Of a DNA stretch of 11,801 nt, positions 1-5,289 are shown in pieces. The translations under genes were made by a program, and so were the position numbers. The stretch is from CABQCM01 sp965145485 (GTDB taxonomy: Bacteria; Bacillota; Clostridia; Oscillospirales; Acutalibacteraceae): the NCBI GenBank assembly GCA_965145485.1, contig CBCTCU010000058.1, positions 1 to 11,801 on the forward strand, written 5' to 3'. Numbering within the stretch: position 1 is the first letter of the stretch; each line of letters opens with the position of its first letter. The notes under the pieces were generated by a model, which saw nothing but the letters and a program-made list of their open reading frames with translations, was not told where the DNA came from and did no database searches.

Positions 1-50
1 TTCATTTTCACCTCCAGCGTTTCCCGGATGGTAACATCATAATGGTTCAT
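1..50 (-). CDS. DpnD/PcfM-like protein, N-terminus only
   Basis: Only the first 16 codons and part of the next lie in the window; they translate to MNHYDVTIRETLEVKM. The YDVTIRETLE opening is what I know from DpnD/PcfM-family small proteins of Firmicutes conjugative elements, whose exact role is unclear. The ATG at 50-48 overlaps the TGA of the upstream primase-like gene in an ATGA, so translation is probably coupled. A GGAG Shine-Dalgarno sits about 8 nt upstream, inside the primase 3' end. The family call rests on a very short stretch plus ICE context, so it is tentative. Confidence 0.6.
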   Translation of the reverse strand, partial: MNHYDVTIRETLEVKM

Positions 51-1018
51 CGCTCGTACTCCTTTCCCTGGCTGCCCCGAATGGGAATCCCCAGCCGGTG
101 GCACAGAAAATCATTCACATCCTTTCCACGGGGCGGCGGTTTGTTCTCCACACGGTAGCCCTCCGGCATGACAGCCATGATTGCCTTGGCCGCCAGCCGG
201 CCAGCGGTGTCGTTGTCCAGATGGAGATAGATGGTTTTCACATGGGGGTGGTCCTCCAAAAACCGGGTGAGGGCCACCGGCAGCTTGCTTTCCTCGATCT
301 TTTTCTTTGGCTGGTACACCCCGGCCAGGGACAACAGATTGTGCCGCCGCCAGTCGATCCCGTCCAGCCTGCAGAGCGTAGCGTAGGACATGACATCAAT
401 GGCGCACTCACACAGATGAACTGCTGGATTCTCCACGCAGGCAGGCAGGGCAAAGGAAAAGTGCTTATCACTGCCGCTTAAATCCCTATGGAACCGGGCT
501 TCACTGATTCCCCGCAGGCAGCCGAACCGCGCCTTGCCATCCTTGTCAAAACCCACGAAAACCACGTTGCTGTGGCCCTTGTTCCGGCTCTCATAAATCC
601 GCCCGGTCTGGACGCAGTAGTCCAAAATCTCCTGGTCAATGCCTCGGCCCTTGAGATAGGCCATCATCGCCCGGTTGTCTGGGGCGGCCTGGGGCAGAAG
701 CAGGTGCTTGGTCTTTTCCTCCTTCGGCGCTGGCACAAAGGAAGGCGGCGGGATGGCCGCCCTGCCGGAGATGGTTTCCATGGCCTCCAAAAAGGAATAG
801 CCGTTGACCTTGATGAGATAGTCCAGCGCGCTGTAACCGCCGATCCCACGGGAAAACCAGCACCATTTGCCGTTGGAAATCCGTAGGCTGTCATGGGTCT
901 TGGTGCAGTAGACGTTACCGGAGACATGAACCAGCTCCTGGGGTTCGCAGGTCTGCAGGTAGGTGAGCAAGTCCACCTGCCTTGCCCGTTCGATGGCTTC
1001 TGAATCATAAAAAGGCAT
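47..1018 (-). CDS. ICE primase-like protein, DUF3991 and TOPRIM domains
   Basis: This 323-aa protein is a typical primase-like accessory protein of Firmicutes integrative conjugative elements, presumably acting in element DNA replication. Residues about 10-85 resemble a degenerate DnaG-type zinc-finger region (VYCTKTH, then KWCWFSRGIGGYSALDYL) without the full set of zinc ligands. Residues about 105-195 match DUF3991 (YLKGRGIDQEILDYC, then NVVFVGFD). Residues about 199-310 form a TOPRIM fold: the acidic CECAIDVMSYA stretch, then IYLHLDNDTAGRLAAKAI with the DxD motif, then GKDVNDFL. The start MPFYDSEAIERAR is the usual one for the family. Its leader is odd: the only Shine-Dalgarno-like run (AAAGGGGG) lies in the stem of a hairpin and 12 nt from the ATG. 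The 3' end overlaps the next gene in an ATGA. Confidence 0.87.
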   Translation of the reverse strand: MPFYDSEAIERARQVDLLTYLQTCEPQELVHVSGNVYCTKTHDSLRISNGKWCWFSRGIGGYSALDYLIKVNGYSFLEAMETISGRAAIPPPSFVPAPKEEKTKHLLLPQAAPDNRAMMAYLKGRGIDQEILDYCVQTGRIYESRNKGHSNVVFVGFDKDGKARFGCLRGISEARFHRDLSGSDKHFSFALPACVENPAVHLCECAIDVMSYATLCRLDGIDWRRHNLLSLAGVYQPKKKIEESKLPVALTRFLEDHPHVKTIYLHLDNDTAGRLAAKAIMAVMPEGYRVENKPPPRGKDVNDFLCHRLGIPIRGSQGKEYER

Positions 1019-1096
1019 AAAAAAATACAGCCCCCTTTACATAGCCGTAGATTAGCCGCCCCATGTGGGGTAGCTGACTATGTAAAGGGGGCTGTA
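1019..1096 (-). promoter_or_regulatory. Hairpin with T7 tract abutting the primase start
   Basis: Positions 1026-1044 (TACAGCCCCCTTTACATAG) and 1078-1096 are perfect 19-nt inverted copies. The intervening 33 nt fold further (CCCCA at 1059-1063 with TGGGG at 1066-1070, AGC with GCT outside). On the minus strand the stem is followed by seven Ts and then at once by the ATG of the primase gene. It therefore has the form of an intrinsic terminator or attenuator, and it also buries the AAAGGGGG ribosome binding site. Alternatively it is a tiny TA-flanked inverted-repeat insertion (MITE-like). The structure is certain; its role is inferred. Confidence 0.6.
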
Positions 1097-1108
1097 CTCT
1101 TTTCAGAT

Positions 1109-1223
1109 ATGGAAAAAGCCGACTGGATGGCTCCAATCGGCTCTTTCTGCATATACTTTTGCGATCTATATGCAGATATGAAGGGGGAATGTGCAGTTTT
1201 GGGCGGCAGCTTTAAGCCATAGC
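1109..1223. repeat. 115-bp direct repeat, copy A
   Basis: This stretch matches 2628-2741 in the same orientation with about eight differences, one of them a 1-nt gap (about 93% identity by eye). It includes a terminator hairpin (1117-1142), the stretch CATATACTTTTGCGAT and the block GCAGCTTTAAGCCATAGC at its right end. Read on the minus strand it could encode a peptide with KSQKYMQKEPIGAIQSAF-like sequence, but no start or ribosome binding site supports that. Confidence 0.87.
1113..1142 (-). terminator. Rho-independent terminator in repeat copy A
   Basis: On the minus strand an 11-bp stem (AGCCGATTGGA with TCCAGTCGGCT, one mismatch, 4-nt loop) is followed by a T-tract. It would end transcripts from the 160-aa gene at 1291-1773. 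The plus-strand side is followed only by CTTTCT and is a weaker signal. Confidence 0.6.
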
Positions 1224-1290
1224 TAAAAACTCCATCCTCGGTTATGGAAATCTCCCCGTTCCTACACAAAGGTAAAGATGAAATGTCGTT

Positions 1291-1773
1291 TTACTGTCCG
1301 ATATTTTTCAAGGCTTTCAATGTTGCATCTAAGTTGGCTCGATGCCAGTTTTCCTTCTTTAGCTCACCACTCCCCGTAATACCAGAGCCAAAGCCGCTCA
1401 TTCCCACCGATAAAGTACCAGAGTGCCTCAACTCACTCAGTTCCTTTTGCTGAGTTGAAAGAGAGATTAGGCCGTCATCAGTCTCTAACTCAATGCGATA
1501 GTTGAGCATATCCTCTTTTACCTCTACCTTGTGGATACAATCATAAGGAATCTCGAGTGCAACATCTTTCTTCAGCATCATAGACATTCGCCCGAAGGGG
1601 AAAAGAACCAGAGAATTTTCGCACATTTGTAACGCAAAAAACTCATTGGAAAAGAAACGGGTAATCTTCTCACTCAGATTAGCAGGTGCATACGTCACGA
1701 TAATAGCCCGGTCTGGAATTGGAGTATAACCAGCTTCTTTTGCAAAATCGTGTACAAATTTTTCAGCAGGCAT
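1291..1773 (-). CDS. Uncharacterised 160-aa protein, possible PH-like fold
   Basis: I do not recognise a named family. The 160-aa protein has no signal peptide and no membrane segment. Residues about 35-110 alternate short hydrophobic strands (NSLVLFPFGRMSMM, DVALEIPYDCIHKVEV, NYRIELETDDGLISLS), a pattern typical of bacterial PH-like domains. A glycine/serine-rich linker (SVGMSGFGSGITGSGEL, about 121-137) precedes a C-terminal helix (NWHRANLDATLKALKNIG). The ATG has an excellent AAAGGAGGG ribosome binding site 8 nt upstream and a SigA promoter about 35 bp further up, so it is a real gene transcribed by itself. It sits between the two 115-bp repeats. Base composition is more AT-rich than the neighbouring primase gene, which fits later acquisition. 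PH-like is a guess from secondary-structure pattern only. Confidence 0.82.
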   Translation of the reverse strand: MPAEKFVHDFAKEAGYTPIPDRAIIVTYAPANLSEKITRFFSNEFFALQMCENSLVLFPFGRMSMMLKKDVALEIPYDCIHKVEVKEDMLNYRIELETDDGLISLSTQQKELSELRHSGTLSVGMSGFGSGITGSGELKKENWHRANLDATLKALKNIGQ

Positions 1774-1807
1774 TTCAGTAGCCCTCCTTTAATATGAAAT
1801 CATCAAT

Positions 1808-1835
1808 AGTATAACATACTTCTCTCAAATTGCAA
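1808..1835 (-). promoter_or_regulatory. SigA promoter of the 160-aa gene
   Basis: On the minus strand a -35 TTGCAA (1830-1835) and a -10 TATACT (1808-1813, preceded by TG) are separated by 16 bp. The -10 lies about 35 bp upstream of the start codon, just before the AAAGGAGGG ribosome binding site. Confidence 0.72.
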
Positions 1836-1983
1836 TATATTTCTTGCATAGTAAACGAAAAATATTGCTACCGCCATTCACAGAACATAGAACGTAGATA
1901 GCAATAGGAAGTTCATATTTTGTTTTCACAAGAAATGGGAATCAGCAATATTTGTTGTGAAAAATATCATCAGAGAGCTTTCA

Positions 1984-2301
1984 CTATTCAATTCTCTTAT
2001 ATATCAAGATGGCAACAACCTGAATGGTCAAAACAATATTGTAAATCCACTGAATAAAGCAGGCAATGCTATCAAAGTCCATAGGTACTTGCATAGAAAT
2101 CCTTGCAAAAACATTGATGAAAACGATAAATGCAATCGTAGAAATAATGCTCGCTTTTCCGAGAATCGCCCGTCCTCTTTCATCTCTTGAGCTTTTTACA
2201 AAAAACATGACAATTACAGCAATAGTAATAGGAATACAATAATATGTTCCTACTGCAAAAAATGTTCTATTACTGATAATTGTCATTAGTAATTCAATCA
2301 T
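1984..2301 (-). CDS. Small integral membrane protein, partner of XRE regulator
   Basis: This 105-aa protein has three clear hydrophobic segments: about residues 14-35 (FFAVGTYYCIPITIAVIVMFF), 50-68 (ASIISTIAFIVFINVFARI) and 77-100 (SIACFIQWIYNIVLTIQVVAI). A positively charged loop (VKSSRDERGRAILGK) lies between the first two. Its ATG overlaps the TGA of the XRE gene upstream (ATGA at 2298-2301) and has a GAGGAGG ribosome binding site inside that gene. XRE-type regulators paired with a small three- or four-helix membrane protein (DUF2178-like) are common in Firmicutes. The membrane partner's function is unknown; it may sense or modulate something for the regulator. I cannot place it firmly in DUF2178. 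Confidence 0.82.
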   Translation of the reverse strand: MIELLMTIISNRTFFAVGTYYCIPITIAVIVMFFVKSSRDERGRAILGKASIISTIAFIVFINVFARISMQVPMDFDSIACFIQWIYNIVLTIQVVAILIYKRIE

Positions 2302-2525
2302 TTTTCTACCTCCTCAAAGTCAAATAAATCTTCGATCGTCACATCAAATACTTTCGCAATGCTATATGCTAACATCATCGAAGGATTGTAACGGTTGCGC
2401 TCAAGCTGCATAATGGTCTGGCGGGACACGCCGACCAAATCGGCAAGTTCTTGCTGTGTCATTCGCTTAGTTGCCCGGTACACATGGATTTTACTTTCAA
2501 AAGTGTACTTGCTTTTGCCCGCCAT
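2298..2525 (-). CDS. XRE-family transcriptional regulator, 75 aa
   Basis: The 75-aa protein is a minimal Cro/C1-type DNA-binding protein. The helix-turn-helix is at residues about 23-44 (TQQELADLVGVSRQTIMQLERN), followed by NPSMMLAYSIAKVF and the typical end VTIEDLFDFEE. It has no effector domain, so any signal must come through its partner, most likely the membrane protein that it overlaps by ATGA. The start ATG follows GGCGGGGAGAAG; an AAAGG 10 nt upstream is an equally possible ribosome binding site. A promoter is visible about 35 bp upstream. Autoregulation is likely for this type of operon but no obvious operator dyad is present. Confidence 0.9.
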   Translation of the reverse strand: MAGKSKYTFESKIHVYRATKRMTQQELADLVGVSRQTIMQLERNRYNPSMMLAYSIAKVFDVTIEDLFDFEEVEK

Positions 2526-2559
2526 CTTCTCCCCGCCTTTCTCTAAAATCTGTTTTTTC

Positions 2560-2588
2560 AGTATAACATATTTCTTGCTTTAAGTCTA
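2560..2588 (-). promoter_or_regulatory. SigA promoter of XRE/membrane operon
   Basis: On the minus strand -10 TATACT (2560-2565, preceded by TGT) lies 17 bp from a weak -35 TAGACT (2583-2588). The ten bases ahead of the -10 closely resemble those in the promoter at 1808-1835. Confidence 0.6.
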
Positions 2589-2627
2589 AGAAATTTTATA
2601 ACGAAATAGGGGGTGCAAACATCCTAC

Positions 2628-2741
2628 ATGAAAAAAGCCGACTGGATTGCTCCAATCGGCTCTTTCTGCATATACTTTTGCGATTTATATGCAGATACGA
2701 ATGGGGAGTGTGCAGTTTTGGCAGCAGCTTTAAGCCATAGC
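2628..2741. repeat. 115-bp direct repeat, copy B
   Basis: This is the second copy of the repeat at 1109-1223, one base shorter. Its right end (GCTTTAAGCCATAGC) overlaps the last codons and stop of the DUF3791 gene, so on the minus strand the repeat forms that gene's 3' end and terminator. Confidence 0.87.
2631..2661 (-). terminator. Rho-independent terminator of AAA_14/DUF3791 operon
   Basis: On the minus strand an 11-bp stem (AGCCGATTGGA with TCCAGTCGGCT, 4-nt loop) is followed by at least five Ts. It lies about 70 bp after the DUF3791 stop codon. Confidence 0.7.
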
Positions 2742-2942
2742 AGGTTTCCTGGCCTCAATATAGAGGTCGATATCCTCCACGATATAATTGGCCCCGGTGG
2801 TGTGCAGGGCTTCATAGCAGGAATACACATAGTCCCATACATCGTAGCGGGTAAAGAGTTCCGCCACCTGCCTGCCAGTCAAGTGCTTGGCGTTTTTGTA
2901 GGTTTCCACGCAATAAATGAGGAAATCGCCCTGTTTGGTCAT
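2730..2942 (-). CDS. DUF3791 domain protein, 70 aa
   Basis: Nearly the whole protein is a DUF3791 domain: DFLIYCVETYKNAKHLTG, ELFTRYDVWDYVYSCY, and the hallmark EALHTTGANYIVEDIDLYI. The function of DUF3791 is not established. It is commonly encoded beside DUF3990, in a pair suspected to be toxin-antitoxin-like, but no DUF3990 gene is present here. I chose the ATG at 2942 because AAGG lies 6-10 nt upstream; an in-frame GTG two codons earlier is possible but lacks a better site. It follows the AAA_14 ATPase gene by 37 nt on the same strand with no terminator between them, so the two are probably co-transcribed. The final codons lie in the 115-bp repeat. Confidence 0.83.
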   Translation of the reverse strand: MTKQGDFLIYCVETYKNAKHLTGRQVAELFTRYDVWDYVYSCYEALHTTGANYIVEDIDLYIEARKPAMA

Positions 2943-2979
2943 ATCCACCCTTCTTTCGGCACTGTATCACACTCTTAGA

Positions 2980-4179
2980 TCAGTATGTGTCACTCAACAG
3001 GAAATCTGCTAAATGCACAATTTTCACACCATTGATATTTCCTGCGGCCAGTTCGTCCAGCGTTACCACATATTTCGGGTAGTGGTCTTTGATTTCAAGG
3101 AGATTGGCAACCTCCCGATCAGATTCCTCCGGCAGCCTGCGGCACACCTGAACGTAGATACGCTCGTCACGCTGCACCGCCATAAAATCAATCTCTTTCG
3201 TTTCGTTCTTCCCGATGTAGACCTCATAGCCTCGCCGCCGCAGTTCAAAATACACGATATTTTCCAGCATAGCGGCAATGGACTTTGGATTAAAGCCCAT
3301 GATGCAGTATTTCAGAGAAGCGTCTGCCAGATAGAATTTTTCCTGGGTTTTCAGCACGGATTTTCCCTGTAAATCATATCGCTGGCAGCGATAGATCACA
3401 AACGCTTTTTCCAGCCAGTTCAGATAGTTATAAACTGCTTCGACGGACAGGGAACGTCCCTCGCTTTTGAGAAACTTGGCAATGGCGTTGGCTGAAAAAG
3501 TCTTGCCCACATTTTCCACGATATACTTGACAACACGGTTGAATAAATCGAAGTTCATAATATTGTGCCGCTTTGTAATATCGTTGGTGATAACGGAGGT
3601 ATAGATTCCCTCCACAATCTGATAGGCAGACCGTTCGTCAAAGCTGCCGAGCGCCACAATCGGAAAGCCGCCCAGCCGCAGATATTCGTTTAACAGTTCC
3701 TTGGGGGAACGGGAATCTGATTTTTTGAAATCCAAATATTCAGAAAAAGACAGCGTATAAACCGGAATAGAGATGTACCGCCCTGTTAAATAAGTGGAAA
3801 TCTCGCTTGACATCAGCTTGGAATTGGAGCCGGTCACATAAATATCGGTATTGGCATTTTCAAGCAGGCTATTCACAGCTTTTTCCCAACCGTCAATTTC
3901 CTGCACTTCGTCCAGCAGCAGATAGTAGCGCCCATTGTCGGTCATCTGTTCTTTAATGCCCTGATACATATCCTTGTCAGTCATGCCATCGTCAAAATCC
4001 TCCGACGTATAGCGCATACTGATAATGTGGTCTGCGGCAATCCCACTTTTCAGCAGATCGTCCCGCAGCATATCTAAAATTGTGGATTTGCCGCAGCGCC
4101 GGATTCCCGCCAGTATCTTAACAAGCGAAACATCACGGTAGGTTTTCAGTGTATTCATATATTGTGGTCGGATAACCAT
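2980..4179 (-). CDS. AAA_14/DUF4143 ATP-binding protein
   Basis: This 399-aa protein has the two-part layout of the AAA_14 + DUF4143 family, which is abundant in gut bacteria and mobile elements and has no settled function. Walker A is at residues 25-33 (GIRRCGKST), Walker B at about 85-91 (YYLLLDE) followed by VQEIDGWE, and a sensor-like VTGSNSKL at 115-122. A winged-helix region spans about 205-265. The C-terminal DUF4143 part (about 275-399) contains YFELRRRGYEVYIG, KEIDF and IYVQV, consistent with a PD-(D/E)xK nuclease-like fold. The start is the ATG at 4179, with AAGGAGG 9 nt upstream. An in-frame extension to 4236 would place the start inside the -35 box, so I rejected it. It heads an operon with DUF3791. 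Confidence 0.92.
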   Translation of the reverse strand: MVIRPQYMNTLKTYRDVSLVKILAGIRRCGKSTILDMLRDDLLKSGIAADHIISMRYTSEDFDDGMTDKDMYQGIKEQMTDNGRYYLLLDEVQEIDGWEKAVNSLLENANTDIYVTGSNSKLMSSEISTYLTGRYISIPVYTLSFSEYLDFKKSDSRSPKELLNEYLRLGGFPIVALGSFDERSAYQIVEGIYTSVITNDITKRHNIMNFDLFNRVVKYIVENVGKTFSANAIAKFLKSEGRSLSVEAVYNYLNWLEKAFVIYRCQRYDLQGKSVLKTQEKFYLADASLKYCIMGFNPKSIAAMLENIVYFELRRRGYEVYIGKNETKEIDFMAVQRDERIYVQVCRRLPEESDREVANLLEIKDHYPKYVVTLDELAAGNINGVKIVHLADFLLSDTY

Positions 4180-4207
4180 ATTGTCCACCTCCTTATTTCC
4201 TACCAAT

Positions 4208-4236
4208 AGTATATCCAAAAACTTGCGAAACGTCAA
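4208..4236 (-). promoter_or_regulatory. Strong SigA promoter of AAA_14 operon
   Basis: On the minus strand -35 TTGACG (4231-4236) and -10 TATACT (4208-4213) are separated by exactly 17 bp, close to consensus. The -10 lies about 30 bp from the start codon. Confidence 0.85.
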
Positions 4237-4237
4237 T

Positions 4238-4264
4238 AGTTTTTACTTGTAATCCGTAAAAACT
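4238..4264. promoter_or_regulatory. Inverted repeat just upstream of the AAA_14 promoter
   Basis: AGTTTTTAC (4238-4246) and GTAAAAACT (4256-4264) are perfect 9-nt inverted copies around a 9-nt centre. They lie directly upstream of the -35 box and could be an operator. A second, smaller dyad follows at 4280-4301 (CTTTTTA with TAAAAAG). AT-rich dyads also arise by chance. Confidence 0.4.
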
Positions 4265-4317
4265 TTCTTTTAGCTTTGACTTTTTACGACGGGATAAAAA
4301 GACATAGATATGTGAAA

Positions 4318-4343
4318 GGCGGCATGGAGTTCTCCACGCCGCC
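4318..4343 (-). terminator. Hairpin terminator of the 110-aa ICE gene
   Basis: GGCGGCATGGAG (4318-4329) pairs with CTCCACGCCGCC (4332-4343). The single mismatch becomes a G-U pair on the minus-strand transcript. The structure lies 8 bp past the stop of the gene at 4351-4683. The following T-tract is weak (TTTCACAT), so termination may be partial. Confidence 0.55.
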
Positions 4344-4350
4344 AAACGGA

Positions 4351-4683
4351 TTATTCGTTTTTCAGAGCGCCGATCTTTTGCAGATAGGCAAATCCATCGG
4401 TATGTCCCCGAAAATAGATGTGTTCCCGTTCCATATTGTCTGCCTTCATATACAGGCGGAAAAAGGCTGTGAGTATTTCATGTTCCTCGCCGGTAAGATT
4501 CACCGCGCCTTTTCCGTCCAGCAGTTGCATAATAAAGGAATTCTGTTTTTTCATTTCTTCCATTTGTTGTTTCAAAGCCTGATATGGAGGGCTGTTTTTC
4601 CATAAATCCATAACAATGTCGCTATCAACCTCGCTGAACTGCTTGGAAATGCGTTCCGGCAAGGGCATATAGTTGCTGTCCAT
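4351..4683 (-). CDS. Small conserved ICE-associated protein, 110 aa
   Basis: I recognise this as a short soluble protein that recurs in Firmicutes conjugative elements beside an XRE regulator, but its function is unknown. The sequence opens MDSNYMPLPERISKQF and has a predicted coiled-coil stretch at about residues 35-50 (ALKQQMEEMKKQNSFIMQLL). It ends in a helical part containing EREHIYFRGHTDGFAYLQKIG. It has no signal peptide or membrane segment. An AGAGGTGATC ribosome binding site lies 4-5 nt before the ATG. It is transcribed divergently from the XRE gene at 4866, with a consensus promoter and a shared 183-bp control region containing a 19-bp palindrome. That layout suggests it is the XRE regulator's target or partner. 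Confidence 0.82.
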   Translation of the reverse strand: MDSNYMPLPERISKQFSEVDSDIVMDLWKNSPPYQALKQQMEEMKKQNSFIMQLLDGKGAVNLTGEEHEILTAFFRLYMKADNMEREHIYFRGHTDGFAYLQKIGALKNE

Positions 4684-4716
4684 TGAAGATCACCTCTTAT
4701 ATTAAGTTTTAATGAT

Positions 4717-4745
4717 ACTATACCCACTCTCCAAAACAATATCAA
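4717..4745 (-). promoter_or_regulatory. SigA promoter of the 110-aa ICE gene
   Basis: On the minus strand -35 TTGATA (4740-4745) and -10 TATAGT (4717-4722) are separated by 17 bp. The -10 is about 34 bp from the start codon. Confidence 0.75.
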
Positions 4746-4774
4746 ATGTGCGATTTTTGCTTTCGATTGGCTTG

Positions 4775-4793
4775 TATCCGTATAGTACGGATA
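4775..4793. promoter_or_regulatory. 19-bp palindrome, likely XRE operator
   Basis: TATCCGTA-TAG-TACGGATA is a perfect dyad of 8-nt arms with a 3-nt centre. It sits in the divergent region between the 110-aa ICE gene and the XRE regulator. A plus-strand -10-like TATAAT (4802-4807) begins 9 bp downstream, so the dyad would cover the -35/spacer of the XRE promoter. It also lies about 30 bp upstream of the -35 box of the minus-strand promoter. Repression of the regulator's own gene is the simplest reading. Confidence 0.6.
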
Positions 4794-4865
4794 TAGATTA
4801 TTATAATATGCCGCGTCCGTGGTTACAATAGGATGTGTGAATATTTAGGGAACAGGAGGTGCGGT

Positions 4866-5141
4866 ATGGAACTGGATTATAAGGCCATCGGGAAGCGGAT
4901 AAAAATCGCGCGAATCAAAGCAGATCTGACACAGGAACGGTTGGCCGAGCGCATAGAAATTTCACCTACGCACCTGAGCAATATTGAAACCGGGACTACT
5001 CGCGTGAGTTTGAGTACCATTATCAGTATTGCGAATGCTTTATCCGTTACAAGTGACGATTTGCTCTGTGATAATATTATAATGGCGAAAGTGCCATTTG
5101 AAAAGGATATAGCCGCCTTGCTGGAAGATTGCGACGAATAG
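4866..5141 (+). CDS. XRE-family ICE regulator, probably truncated by amber codon
   Basis: The 91-aa product is a Cro/C1-type regulator with its helix-turn-helix at about residues 22-43 (TQERLAERIEISPTHLSNIE), followed by TIISIANALSVTSDDLLCDN. I chose the ATG at 4866 because AGGAGG lies 6 nt upstream; an earlier in-frame ATG at 4833 has no ribosome binding site and would encode the Shine-Dalgarno itself. The reading frame stops at TAG (5139-5141) after LLEDCDE. It then continues open for another 31 codons (EIRIVKDMISSLKDSLRRDS and on) to TAA at 5235-5237, just ahead of a terminator. Relatives I remember have a tyrosine at this position and carry on in the same way. Gene control is expected through the palindrome at 4775-4793. 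The truncated form keeps the DNA-binding domain and may still work. Confidence 0.88.
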   Translation: MELDYKAIGKRIKIARIKADLTQERLAERIEISPTHLSNIETGTTRVSLSTIISIANALSVTSDDLLCDNIIMAKVPFEKDIAALLEDCDE

Positions 5142-5237
5142 GAAATCCGTATCGTAAAGGATATGATTTCCTCATTAAAGGATTCCCTACGACGGGATTC
5201 CAAACTGCGTCAATCGGTAAGCGGGAAAACAGAATAA
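5142..5237 (+). pseudogene. Cut-off C-terminal tail of the XRE regulator
   Basis: These 31 in-frame codons plus TAA continue the regulator past its amber codon. The helical, charged sequence (IRIVKDMISSLKDSLRRDSK) resembles the normal C-terminal helix of ICE XRE regulators. The TAA lies 11 bp before the terminator stem, as expected for the original gene end. It has no start of its own. Confidence 0.6.
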
Positions 5238-5247
5238 GGGAATAGGA

Positions 5248-5285
5248 AACAGGGGCAAGTTTTTGAGGCTTGCCCCTGTTTTTTG
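5248..5285. terminator. Bidirectional rho-independent terminator
   Basis: AACAGGGGCAAG (5248-5259) and CTTGCCCCTGTT (5269-5280) form a perfect 12-bp stem with a 9-nt loop. The plus-strand side runs into a further five Ts. On the minus strand the stem follows five Ts of the opposite side as As, so it also ends in a short T-run. It separates the XRE gene from the convergent helicase remnant. Confidence 0.85.
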
Positions 5286-5289
5286 CCTG

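Noticed and set aside
1078..1269. Small minus-strand peptide across repeat copy A (and its counterpart at copy B)
   Set aside because: The peptides share sequence only because the DNA is repeated; neither has a ribosome binding site and the repeat contains a terminator.
2598..2608. ATAACGAAATA shared with 6586-6596, each next to a run of five G or C
   Set aside because: An 11-mer shared by chance is expected in a window of this size, and the flanks do not align.
4180..4236. In-frame 19-codon N-terminal extension of the AAA_14 protein
   Set aside because: The upstream ATG coincides with the -35 box and lacks a ribosome binding site, while the ATG at 4179 has AAGGAGG and the usual family start.
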